The translations under genes were made by a program, and so were the position numbers. The notes below the pieces were generated by a model that saw nothing but the letters and a program-made list of their open reading frames with translations, was not told where the DNA came from and did not search any database. From DATNNN01 sp035601815 (lineage in GTDB: Bacteria > Pseudomonadota > Alphaproteobacteria > Rhizobiales > Xanthobacteraceae), in the NCBI GenBank assembly GCA_035601815.1, contig DATNNN010000038.1:1-33363 (forward strand): 33,363 nucleotides of DNA, in the 5' to 3' direction. Positions 1 through 7,765 of the stretch are shown here, in pieces (positions within the stretch are counted from its first letter, which is position 1; each line of letters opens with the position of its first letter).

Positions 1-710
1 GCACCACCATCACGTCGTTGCTCGGCTACACGCTCGCCTACAATGCGCTCGACAACGTGCGCGATCCCACCCAGGGCTTCTACGCCGCGCTCAACCAGGA
101 CTTCGCCGGCGCCGGCGGCGACGTGCAGTACGTCCGCACCACCGGCGAGGCGCGCGCCTATTATCCGATCTACGGCGATTTCGTATTTATGGCCAAAGCC
201 CAGGGCGGCAACATCATGGCCTGGGGTGGCGACCAGCTGCGCATGCTCGACCACTTCTTCCTCGGGCCGACGCTCGTGCGCGGCTTCCAGCCCGCCGGTA
301 TCGGGCCGCGCGACCTGACGCCCGGGTCGCTGACCCAGGACGCGCTGGGCGGCACCATGTACTGGGGCGCGACGGCGGAGATCCAGTTCCCGCTGTTCTT
401 CCTGCCCAAGGATCTCGGCATCAAGGCAGCCGTGTTCGCCGACGCCGGATCGCTGTGGGACTACAAGGGTGCAACGGTTTTTCCCATCGCAAACACCGGA
501 TATGTTTGTCCTGACGGTAGCGTGGTTGCACCCGGGCCGACCTCCACGATCTGCGTCGGCGACTCCTCGACCATCCGCACCTCGGCCGGCGTCAGCGTCA
601 TCTGGGCGTCGCCGTTCGGGCCCATGCGCTTCGACTTCGGCTTCGCGCTCGCCAAGCAGCCCTACGACAGGACGCAGGTCTTCCGGTTCGGCGGCGGCGG
701 GCGGTTCTGA
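1..710 (+). CDS. bamA: BamA outer-membrane assembly factor, C-terminal part (5' end outside window)
   Basis: Open from the window edge, read in the frame starting at base 3, to TGA 708-710, giving about 235 residues. This is the C-terminal half of the 16-stranded Omp85 barrel; the POTRA domains lie upstream of the window. Visible hallmarks are the VRGF motif (in LVRGFQPAGIGPRD) that packs inside the barrel, the late-strand pattern ASPFGPMRFDFGFAL, and a C-terminal phenylalanine (GGGGRF), the usual signal of BAM substrates. BamA inserts beta-barrel proteins into the outer membrane. Its position directly upstream of lpxD is the standard alphaproteobacterial arrangement and supports BamA rather than TamA. 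A short loop with two cysteines (in YVCPDG and TICVGD) lies near residues 165-185, possibly a disulfide in an extracellular loop; that is inference. Confidence 0.93.
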   Translation, partial: TTITSLLGYTLAYNALDNVRDPTQGFYAALNQDFAGAGGDVQYVRTTGEARAYYPIYGDFVFMAKAQGGNIMAWGGDQLRMLDHFFLGPTLVRGFQPAGIGPRDLTPGSLTQDALGGTMYWGATAEIQFPLFFLPKDLGIKAAVFADAGSLWDYKGATVFPIANTGYVCPDGSVVAPGPTSTICVGDSSTIRTSAGVSVIWASPFGPMRFDFGFALAKQPYDRTQVFRFGGGGRF

Positions 711-768
711 TCGCGCCTGCGCCGGGATGGCGTTTGGCGGCCGCCGCACGGGTGGCACTGGTTCGCGC

Positions 769-1869
769 ATGACAGATCCTTTCTTCTTCCACGCTTCGGG
801 GCCCCTCGCGCTCGGCGACGTGATCGAGCTCACCGGCGCCGAGCCGATCGGCGAGGTGGACCGGGGGCAGATCGTGTCCGGCGTGGCGCCGCTCGACCTC
901 GCGGGGCCCGGCGACCTCTCGTTCTGCGACGGGCCGCGCTACTACGATGCGCTGCGGGGAACGGCGGCCGCAGTCTGCCTGCTCGCCAAGCGCCACGCCG
1001 GCGAGGCGCCGCGGGGACTCATCCTGCTCGCTATGGAGGCGCCGTATCAGGGCTACGTCGCGGTCGCGCGGCGGCTGCATGCCGACGCGCTCAAGCCCGC
1101 CGCCCTGTTCGAGGGCCGCGGCATCGCCAAGACCGCGGTGGTGCATCGCGATGCCCGGCTCGAGGACGGCGTCGTGGTGGAGCCCGGCGCGCTGATCGGC
1201 CCGCGCGCGGAGATCGGCAGCGGCACGCTGATCGGCGCCAACGTCGTGATCGGCGCCGACGTGCGCATCGGCCGCGATTGCGCCGTCGGCCCGGGGTCGA
1301 GCGTGTTGTACGCGCTGATCGGAGACCGCGTGATCTTGCATCCCGGCGTGCGCATCGGCCAGGACGGATTCGGCTACGTCCAGGATGGGCGGCGGCGGCA
1401 CATCAAGGTGCCGCAGACCGGCCGCGTCATCATCCAGGACGACGTGGAGATCGGCGCAGGCTCCGCGATCGACCGCGGTGCCGGACGCGATACCACCGTC
1501 GGCGAAGGCACCAAGATCGACAATCTGGTGCAGATTGGTCACAACGCCACGATCGGCCGCCACTGCATCATCGTGGGCCTGTGCGGGGTCGCCGGAAGCG
1601 CTGTGCTTGGCGATTATGTGATGCTAGGGGGTCAGGCGGGCATCGCCGACCACACCAAGGTCGGCGAAGGTGCGAAAGTCGCGGGCGGCAGCGGCGTCGC
1701 CCGCGACATTCCGCCCGGCGACGAATGGGGCGGGACGCCGGCGATGCCCATGCGCGACTGGGTGCGTCTGTTCGGGGTGGTCCGCAAGGTCGCCGCGCTC
1801 CGGCCCGACGATGTGATCGCCGCTGCAGCGGCGCGCAAGCGCCGCGACGAGGGGACGGGGAAGGGATGA
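769..1869 (+). CDS. lpxD: UDP-3-O-(3-hydroxyacyl)glucosamine N-acyltransferase LpxD
   Basis: 366 residues. LpxD adds the second 3-hydroxyacyl chain, from acyl-ACP, to UDP-3-O-acyl-glucosamine in cytoplasmic lipid A synthesis. An N-terminal uridine-binding domain (about residues 1-110) precedes a left-handed parallel beta-helix of hexapeptide repeats (runs such as IGPRAEIGSGTLIGANVVIG). The likely catalytic histidine is His258 in QIGHNATIG. A C-terminal helix ends in an Arg/Lys-rich tail. I chose ATG 769 (MTDPFFF) because family members begin this way; an in-frame ATG at 727 would add 14 residues and has no better ribosome site. The stop overlaps the fabZ start (ATGA at 1866-1869), implying translational coupling. 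Gene order bamA-lpxD-fabZ-lpxA supports the call. Confidence 0.96.
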   Translation: MTDPFFFHASGPLALGDVIELTGAEPIGEVDRGQIVSGVAPLDLAGPGDLSFCDGPRYYDALRGTAAAVCLLAKRHAGEAPRGLILLAMEAPYQGYVAVARRLHADALKPAALFEGRGIAKTAVVHRDARLEDGVVVEPGALIGPRAEIGSGTLIGANVVIGADVRIGRDCAVGPGSSVLYALIGDRVILHPGVRIGQDGFGYVQDGRRRHIKVPQTGRVIIQDDVEIGAGSAIDRGAGRDTTVGEGTKIDNLVQIGHNATIGRHCIIVGLCGVAGSAVLGDYVMLGGQAGIADHTKVGEGAKVAGGSGVARDIPPGDEWGGTPAMPMRDWVRLFGVVRKVAALRPDDVIAAAAARKRRDEGTGKG

Positions 1870-2330
1870 ACGAAGCTCCGAGCAGCGTGCGCAGGTCGGT
1901 GGAGCTTGCCGAGATCCTGAAGCTCTTGCCGCACCGCTATCCGTTTCTGCTGGTCGACCGCGTGATCGAGATCGACGGCGACAACTCGTGCATCGGCATC
2001 AAGAACGTGACGGCGAACGAATCGTATTTCGTCGGCCATTTCCCGGGCAATCCAGTGATGCCCGGAGTGCTCCTGCTCGAAGGCATGGCGCAGACCTGCG
2101 GCGTCATCTGCAGCCTGTCGGCCGGCAAGGGCCGGCCGCTCCAACGCGTCCTCTTCCTCAGCATCGACAAGGCGAAATTCCGCAAGCCCGTTCTGCCCGG
2201 CGACGTGGTCGAGTACCACATGACGAAGACCGCGAACCGCAAGAAAATGTGGTGGTTCCGCGGCGAGGCCAAGGTGCGCGGCGCGCTCGTCGCCGAAGCC
2301 GAGATCGGCGCCATGGTCGCGGAAGACTGA
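1866..2330 (+). CDS. fabZ: 3-hydroxyacyl-ACP dehydratase FabZ
   Basis: 154 residues, the normal FabZ length. It dehydrates 3-hydroxyacyl-ACP to trans-2-enoyl-ACP in type II fatty acid synthesis, and so competes with LpxA and LpxD for the same substrate. It has a single hotdog fold, with the signature LLPHRYPFLLVDR at 20-32, catalytic His58 in GHFPGNPVMPGV and catalytic Glu72 in LLLEGMAQ. The ATG overlaps the lpxD stop by four bases and the stop lies 6 bp before lpxA, so the three are probably co-translated. Clustering with lpx genes is the usual context and separates it from FabA, which would also be larger. Confidence 0.97.
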   Translation: MNEAPSSVRRSVELAEILKLLPHRYPFLLVDRVIEIDGDNSCIGIKNVTANESYFVGHFPGNPVMPGVLLLEGMAQTCGVICSLSAGKGRPLQRVLFLSIDKAKFRKPVLPGDVVEYHMTKTANRKKMWWFRGEAKVRGALVAEAEIGAMVAED

Positions 2331-2336
2331 AGCACC

Positions 2337-3146
2337 GTGGCCAAGATCGATCCCACGGCGCGCGTGGACAAGGGCGCGCGCATCGGCGCCGACGTGGAGA
2401 TCGGGCCCTACTGCGTGGTGGGACCCGAGGTCACGCTCGCGGACGGCTGCCGGCTCATCGCGCAAGTCTATGTCACCGGCCGCACCAGCATCGGGCCGCG
2501 CACCATCGTATGGCCGTTCGCGGCACTCGGCACGCCGCCGCAATCGGTTCACTACAGGGGCGAGGCGAGCACGCTCGCGATCGGCGCCGACTGCGTCATC
2601 CGCGAAGGCGTCACCATGAACACGGGTACCGCCGGCGGCGGCATGCAGACGCGCGTGGGCGACCGCGGCATGTTCATGACGAACTCGCACGTGGCGCACG
2701 ACTGCCAGGTCGGCAACGATGTGATCTTCGCCAACGCCGTCATGATCGGCGGCCACGTCGTCATCGAAGACCACGTGTTCATGGGCGGTGGGGCCGCGGT
2801 GCACCAACATATGCACGTCGGTGCGCACGCCATGGTGGGAGGCTTCACCGGAATTTGGGGCGACATGATCCCATTTACGACCGCCAAGGGTGACCGGGCG
2901 AAGCTCGCCGGGCTCAATGTGGTGGGTTTGCGCCGCCGCGGCTTCTCGGATGCGGCGATACGCTCGCTCCGCGGGGCCTATCGCATGCTGTTTTCGGGAC
3001 CGGGGGAGCTTTCTACGCGCGTGGAGCAGGTGGCCGATGCGTTCGCCGGCGACGACAACGTGATGCGGATCGTCGCCTTCCTGCGCGAGGGCAAAGGGCG
3101 GCCCGTGGTCACCCCGAGCGGCAGTCGCAGGGCCAAGGAAAACTGA
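2337..3146 (+). CDS. lpxA: UDP-N-acetylglucosamine O-acyltransferase LpxA
   Basis: 269 residues with a GTG start, 6 bp after fabZ. LpxA performs the first step of lipid A synthesis, moving a 3-hydroxyacyl group from ACP to the 3-OH of UDP-GlcNAc. The N-terminal two-thirds is a hexapeptide-repeat beta-helix, and the C-terminal ~80 residues form the helical acceptor domain (GLRRRGFSDAAIRSLRGAYR). The active-site segment SHVAHDCQVGN carries His118 and His121, of which His121 matches the catalytic histidine (His125 of E. coli). No strong ribosome site is visible, consistent with coupling to fabZ. The stop is one base before the lpxI start. Confidence 0.97.
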   Translation: MAKIDPTARVDKGARIGADVEIGPYCVVGPEVTLADGCRLIAQVYVTGRTSIGPRTIVWPFAALGTPPQSVHYRGEASTLAIGADCVIREGVTMNTGTAGGGMQTRVGDRGMFMTNSHVAHDCQVGNDVIFANAVMIGGHVVIEDHVFMGGGAAVHQHMHVGAHAMVGGFTGIWGDMIPFTTAKGDRAKLAGLNVVGLRRRGFSDAAIRSLRGAYRMLFSGPGELSTRVEQVADAFAGDDNVMRIVAFLREGKGRPVVTPSGSRRAKEN

Positions 3147-3147
3147 G

Positions 3148-4032
3148 TTGGCGAAGAAGCGCACAGCCAAAGCCGCGGTGCGGACCGACGCGGGCCCGGT
3201 CGCGATCGCGTGCGGCGGCGGCGCTTTTCCGCTGGCGCTCGCCGAAGCAGTGCGCGCGTCCGGCCGCGAGGTGCTGCTGTTTCTCATACGCGGCTTTGCC
3301 GACCCGGCGCTTGAACGCTTTCCCCACCACTGGCTCGCGCTCGGCCAGGCGGGCCGGCTCATTCGTCTTATGCACCAGGCGCGCTCGCGCGAACTCGTGT
3401 TCATCGGCAGTCTGGTGCGGCCGCGGATCTGGCAAATTCGCTTCGATCTGAAAAGCCTGGCGCTCCTGCCGTACGTGGCACGCCTCTTCCGCGGCGGCGA
3501 CAACCGCATGCTGTCGGCGATCGCGCTTTATTTCGGCAAGCAGGGCGTCCGCGTGCGCGGGGCGCACGAGGTCGCGCCCGGCTTGCTGATGCCGGAAGGC
3601 GTCATCGGCAGGCGCAAGCCGGATGCGGACGACGAAGAGGATATCGCCTTCGGCTTTTCGCTGGTGCGCACGCTGGGGCCGTTCGACGTTGGCCAGGCGG
3701 TGGCGATTGCGGGCAAGCGCGTGCTTGCCATCGAGGCTGCCGAGGGCACGTCAGGGCTGCTCGCCAATGTGGCGGCCATGCGCCAGAGCGGCCGCCTGCG
3801 TTTGCCCAAGCGCGCCGGCGTCCTGGTCAAGGCGCCGAAGCCCAACCAGGACCGTCGCGTCGACCTGCCGGCGATCGGCGCCGGGACCATCAAGGAAGTG
3901 GCCGCGGCCGGCCTCAAGGGCATCGCGGTGGAGGCGGGCGGCTGCCTCGTCGCCGACGCCGACGCGCTGGTGCGGGCGGCGGACGCGGCAGGGCTATTCG
4001 TAGTGGGAATCGCGCCGGGGTCGAAGCGGTGA
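3148..4032 (+). CDS. lpxI: UDP-2,3-diacylglucosamine pyrophosphatase LpxI
   Basis: 294 residues, starting at TTG 3148 one base after the lpxA stop. This is the DUF1009 (LpxI) enzyme that hydrolyses UDP-2,3-diacylglucosamine to lipid X and UMP; alphaproteobacteria use it instead of LpxH. The N-terminal nucleotide-binding-like part begins CGGGAFPLALAEAVRASGR, and the C-terminal catalytic part contains the conserved segment KAPKPNQDRRVDLPAIG and a final GCLVADADALVRAAD. The N-terminal ~15 residues are Lys/Arg-rich and may be partly non-native if translation starts further in. The stop overlaps the lpxB start as GTGA, so the two successive pathway enzymes are probably co-translated. Confidence 0.94.
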   Translation: MAKKRTAKAAVRTDAGPVAIACGGGAFPLALAEAVRASGREVLLFLIRGFADPALERFPHHWLALGQAGRLIRLMHQARSRELVFIGSLVRPRIWQIRFDLKSLALLPYVARLFRGGDNRMLSAIALYFGKQGVRVRGAHEVAPGLLMPEGVIGRRKPDADDEEDIAFGFSLVRTLGPFDVGQAVAIAGKRVLAIEAAEGTSGLLANVAAMRQSGRLRLPKRAGVLVKAPKPNQDRRVDLPAIGAGTIKEVAAAGLKGIAVEAGGCLVADADALVRAADAAGLFVVGIAPGSKR

Positions 4033-5237
4033 ACACGACGCGGCCGCTCGATGTGTTCATCGTCGCGGTCGACGTATCGGGCGATCATCTGGCCGCGAAT
4101 TTGATGGCGGCACTGCGCCGCCAACACGGCGAGATTTCCTTCCGCGGCGTCGGCGGCCCCGCCATGACGGCGGAGGGGCTTTCGAGCCTTTTTCCTGTGG
4201 ACGACCTGCCGACCATCGGCATCGTCGCGGTGATCGCCGAGCTGCCGAAAATTATGCGCCGGCTGCGCGAGACGGCCGACGCGATCGCCGCATCGCCGCC
4301 CGACCTGCTCGTGCTCGTGGACAGCCCCGACTTCACCCATCGTCTTGCGGCACGGGTGCGGGCAAAATTGCCGAAGCTACCCATCGTGAAATACGTGGCT
4401 CCGACCGTGTGGGCGTGGCGGCCGGGACGGGCGGCCGCTATGCGGCCGGCGTTCGACCACGTGCTGGCGCTCTATCCGTTCGAGCCGAAGGTGATGGCGG
4501 ACCTCGGCGGCCCGCCCACCACGTACGTCGGCCACCCGCTGCTCGAGCGCCTGAGCGAGCTCAGGCCATCGGCCGAGGAGGCCGCGGCACGCGAGCAGGG
4601 CCGGCCAATGGTGCTAGTGCTTCCCGGGAGCCGCCGCTACGAGGTGCGCCGGCTCGCGCCCGTGTTCGGCGAAGCAGCGGCGAAGATCGCGGCGGCGCGG
4701 CCAGACGCGGAATTCGTGGTGGCGACGCTGCCCAAGCTCGCGGCCGAGATCGAGCCCATGCTGTCCGCCTTTCCCAGGCGGCCGCGGATCGTCATTGCGG
4801 AGGCGGAAAAATTCACCGCATTCCGCCGGGCGCGAGCGGCAATCGCCGCCTCCGGCACGGTGACGCTTGAGCTCGCGCTCGCGGGGGTGCCCATTGTCGC
4901 CGGCTACCGTCTGCCGCTCGTGGAGGAGATGATTGCCCGGCTGCTCGTCCGCATCCGCATGGCGACCCTGCCCAATCTGCTGCTCGGCGAGCGGGTGCTA
5001 CCGGAACTGATACAGCGGGATTGCACCGCCGGGAACCTTGCCGCGGCCCTCCTGCCGCTCCTCGATTCCGGTGCCGCGCGCGCGCGGCAAACCGAGGGCT
5101 TCGGCCGTCTCGATCGGGTGCTGGAGACCGGCGGCGAGCGCCCAAGCGCCCGGGCGGCCCGCGTTCTCCTGGAAATCGCCGATGTCGGGGGTTCCCGCCG
5201 GCTGAATGCGATGGCGCCCCGGGCTCGGGGACAGTAG
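4029..5237 (+). CDS. lpxB: Lipid-A-disaccharide synthase LpxB
   Basis: 402 residues with a GTG start overlapping the lpxI stop. It is a GT19 family enzyme joining lipid X and UDP-2,3-diacylglucosamine into the beta-1,6 disaccharide at the inner membrane. Family signatures are the N-terminal VSGDHLAANL, YVAPTVWAWRPGR (about 122-134), the VGHPLLERL segment, LPGSRRYEVRRL (about 198-209) and SGTVTLELALAG (about 275-286), where the conserved glutamate lies. Length is typical. It ends the lpx run; the next gene begins 43 bp downstream. The last ~20 residues (SRRLNAMAPRARGQ) look like an unconserved tail. Confidence 0.96.
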   Translation: MNTTRPLDVFIVAVDVSGDHLAANLMAALRRQHGEISFRGVGGPAMTAEGLSSLFPVDDLPTIGIVAVIAELPKIMRRLRETADAIAASPPDLLVLVDSPDFTHRLAARVRAKLPKLPIVKYVAPTVWAWRPGRAAAMRPAFDHVLALYPFEPKVMADLGGPPTTYVGHPLLERLSELRPSAEEAAAREQGRPMVLVLPGSRRYEVRRLAPVFGEAAAKIAAARPDAEFVVATLPKLAAEIEPMLSAFPRRPRIVIAEAEKFTAFRRARAAIAASGTVTLELALAGVPIVAGYRLPLVEEMIARLLVRIRMATLPNLLLGERVLPELIQRDCTAGNLAAALLPLLDSGAARARQTEGFGRLDRVLETGGERPSARAARVLLEIADVGGSRRLNAMAPRARGQ

Positions 5238-5280
5238 AATACCGGATTCTTCCATGAGATTTCGCAACCCGGAACTCCCT

Positions 5281-6294
5281 ATGTCCGACATCCACGCCGC
5301 CATCGCCGGGGTTCAGGGCTACGTCCCGCCCGACATCCTGACCAATGACGACTTGGCCAAGATGGTGGACACCTCGGATAAGTGGATCACCGAGCGCACC
5401 GGCATCAAGGAACGCCACATCTTGAAGGGCGAAGGGCTCGGCACCTCGCACATGGCGGCGGAAGCCGTCCGCGGCCTGTTGAAGAAGACCAACACCAAGC
5501 CCGGGGACATCGATTTTCTCGTCTGCGCTACCACCACGCCGGACTTCATCTTCCCGGCCACGGCCAACCTGATCTGCGACATGGTGGGCATCAAGGGCGT
5601 GCCGAGCTTCGACGTGCAGGCGGCCTGCTCTGGCTTCATCTACGCGTTGTCGGTGGCCTCGCAGTTCGTCGAGACCGGCCGTGCCAAGAAGGCGATCGTG
5701 GTCGGCGCCGACAAGATGTCGGCGCTGATGGACTACACCGACCGCTCGACCTGCGTCCTGTTCGGCGACGGCGCCGGCGCGTTGCTGCTCGAGCCGGCGA
5801 GCGACGGCACCGGCATCATCGATACCGTGCTTGGCGCCGATGGCCAGGGCTGGGAGCACCTCTACCAGAAGGCCGGCGGGTCGCGCATGCCGCCGACCCA
5901 CGAGACGATCGACAAGAAGCTGCACTACGCCCGCCAGATGGGGCCGATCGTCTACAAGTTCGCGGTCAAGTACATGGCCGAGGTGACCCAGCAAATCCTC
6001 GACCGCAACAACCTCACTGCCGCCGACGTTGACTGGCTGGTGCCGCACCAGGCGAACAAGCGCATTATCGAGGGCACGGCCGAGCGCATGCAGCTCCCCA
6101 TGGAGCGCGTGATGGTAACGATACACAAGTACGGCAACACCACCGCGGCGACGATTCCGCTCTGTCTGTGGGACTACGAGGAGCGGCTCAAGCGCGGCGA
6201 CAACCTCGTGTTCGCCGCCTTCGGCGGCGGGCTGACGTGGGCCGGCGCCTACGTGAAGTGGGCCTACAACGGCATGAACGGCAAGGGCCGCTAG
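5281..6294 (+). CDS. Beta-ketoacyl-ACP synthase III (FabH family, Bacteroidota-like subtype)
   Basis: 337 residues. The KAS III fold condenses an acyl-CoA with malonyl-ACP to start fatty acid or related chains. The Cys-His-Asn triad is visible: Cys116 in VQAACSGFIY, His256 in VPHQANKRI and Asn286 in HKYGNTTAATIP. I chose ATG 5281 (MSDIHAAIAGVQGYVPP) because the family begins just before the first strand; an in-frame ATG at 5254 adds nine residues. It is not beside plsX, where the housekeeping alphaproteobacterial fabH normally sits, but between lpxB and gltA, which are usually adjacent. Several segments (DYTDRSTCVLFGDGAGALLLEP, IPLCLWDYEERLKRGDN, a TWAGAYVKW end) and the extra length recall Bacteroidota FabH, suggesting transfer. 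The stop is one base from the convergent gltA stop. Substrate is unknown, so no symbol is given. Confidence 0.9.
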   Translation: MSDIHAAIAGVQGYVPPDILTNDDLAKMVDTSDKWITERTGIKERHILKGEGLGTSHMAAEAVRGLLKKTNTKPGDIDFLVCATTTPDFIFPATANLICDMVGIKGVPSFDVQAACSGFIYALSVASQFVETGRAKKAIVVGADKMSALMDYTDRSTCVLFGDGAGALLLEPASDGTGIIDTVLGADGQGWEHLYQKAGGSRMPPTHETIDKKLHYARQMGPIVYKFAVKYMAEVTQQILDRNNLTAADVDWLVPHQANKRIIEGTAERMQLPMERVMVTIHKYGNTTAATIPLCLWDYEERLKRGDNLVFAAFGGGLTWAGAYVKWAYNGMNGKGR

Positions 6295-6295
6295 C

Positions 6296-7600
6296 CTACT
6301 TCCGCCGCGAAATCGGCACGTAGTCGCGCTTGGTGGCGCCGGTGTAGAGCTGGCGCGGCCGCCCGATCTTCTGGTGCGGGTCCTCGATCATCTCTTTCCA
6401 TTGGGCGATCCAACCCACGGTGCGGGCGAGCGCGAACAGCACGGTGAACATCGAGGTGGGAAAGCCCATCGCCTTGAGCGTGATCCCCGAATAGAAATCG
6501 ATGTTCGGATAGAGCTTCTTCTCGATGAAGTAGTCGTCCTTGAGCGCGATGCGCTCGAGCTCCATGGCGACGTCGAGCAGCGGATCGTCCTTGATGCCGA
6601 TCTCGGTCAGCACCTCGTGGCAGGTCTTCTGCATGATCTTGGCGCGCGGGTCGTAGTTCTTGTAGACACGGTGGCCGAAGCCCATGAGGCGGAACGGGTC
6701 GTCCTTGTCCTTGGCCCGCTTGATGTACTCGGGGATGCGATCGACGTGGCCGATTTCGGCGAGCATCTTGAGCGTCGCCTCGTTGGCGCCGCCATGCGCC
6801 GGGCCCCATAGGCAGGCGATGCCGGCGGCGATGCAGGCAAACGGGTTCGCGCCGGAAGAGCCGGCAAGCCGCACCGTGGAGGTCGACGCATTCTGTTCGT
6901 GGTCGGCGTGCAGGATGAAGATGCGGTCGGTGGCGCGCGCCAGCACCGGGTTCGGCTTGTACTCCTCGCACGGCACGGCGAAGCACATGCGCAGGAAGTT
7001 CGACGCGTAGTCGAGCTCGTTTTTGGGGTAGATGAACGGCTGGCCGATGGAATACTTGTAGGCCATGGCGGCGAGCGTCGGCATCTTCGCGATCATGCGG
7101 ATCGAGGCGATGAGGCGCTGCTGCGGATCGGAGATGTCGGTGGAGTCGTGATAGAACGCGGAAAGCGCACCGACCGAGCCCACCATCACCGACATCGGAT
7201 GCGCGTCGCGGCGGAAACCCTGGAAGAAGCGGCTCATCTGCTCGTGCACCATGGTGTGATGAGTCACCCGGTGCATGAAGTCGGAGCGCTGGGGCGCGGT
7301 GGGAAGCTCGCCGTAAATCAGCAGGTAGCAGGTCTCGAGAAAATCGCCGTGCTCGGCGAGCTGCTCGATGGGGTAGCCGCGATAGAGCAGAACGCCCTCG
7401 TCGCCGTCGATGTAGGTGATCTTGGATTCGCAGCTCGCGGTCGACGTGAACCCCGGGTCATAGGTGAACATGCCCGTGGTGTCGTAGAGCTTGCCGATGT
7501 CGACGACCGCGGGGCCGATGGTGCCGTCGCGCACGGCGAAGTCCCAACGGTCGCTGCCCACGGTGAGGGTGGCGGTTTTAGCCTTGGCTTTAGCGTCCAT
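6296..7600 (-). CDS. gltA: Citrate synthase (type II, hexameric class)
   Basis: 434 residues. It condenses oxaloacetate with acetyl-CoA to citrate at the entry to the TCA cycle. The catalytic residues are visible as His269 in GPAHGGANEA, His310 in GFGHRVYKNYDPRA and Asp368 in NIDFYSGI. The N-terminal ~50-residue extension (DRWDFAVRDGTIGP) is characteristic of the NADH-sensitive long form of proteobacteria. I chose ATG 7598-7600 (MDAKAKAK) because a good purine-rich ribosome site (AGGGAGA) lies about six bases upstream on the minus strand; a further six residues are open upstream. It is convergent with the fabH-like gene, and gltX lies 165 bp upstream on the same strand. Confidence 0.98.
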   Translation of the reverse strand: MDAKAKAKTATLTVGSDRWDFAVRDGTIGPAVVDIGKLYDTTGMFTYDPGFTSTASCESKITYIDGDEGVLLYRGYPIEQLAEHGDFLETCYLLIYGELPTAPQRSDFMHRVTHHTMVHEQMSRFFQGFRRDAHPMSVMVGSVGALSAFYHDSTDISDPQQRLIASIRMIAKMPTLAAMAYKYSIGQPFIYPKNELDYASNFLRMCFAVPCEEYKPNPVLARATDRIFILHADHEQNASTSTVRLAGSSGANPFACIAAGIACLWGPAHGGANEATLKMLAEIGHVDRIPEYIKRAKDKDDPFRLMGFGHRVYKNYDPRAKIMQKTCHEVLTEIGIKDDPLLDVAMELERIALKDDYFIEKKLYPNIDFYSGITLKAMGFPTSMFTVLFALARTVGWIAQWKEMIEDPHQKIGRPRQLYTGATKRDYVPISRRK

Positions 7601-7765
7601 CCCGGTTCTCCCTCGCAAGTAGGGTACGGTCGGCCGGAAGCTTCAAGTTAGCCCGGTGGGGCGCGGCTTTTCGCGAAGCTCGGTGCCCGGTCAGCCTTTA
7701 AATTGGTAACTCTTTTGCACTGCACAAGCAAGGTGGGAGAACGTGCAACCTGAGCTCGCGCGCCC

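Noticed and set aside
727..768. Upstream in-frame start for lpxD
   Set aside because: It adds 14 residues not seen in the family; MTDPFFF at 769 is the usual beginning.
1632..3509. Long open frame on the minus strand opposite lpxD-fabZ-lpxA
   Set aside because: It is His/Arg/Asp-rich, has no known domain, and lies opposite three certain genes. High GC makes such antisense frames common.
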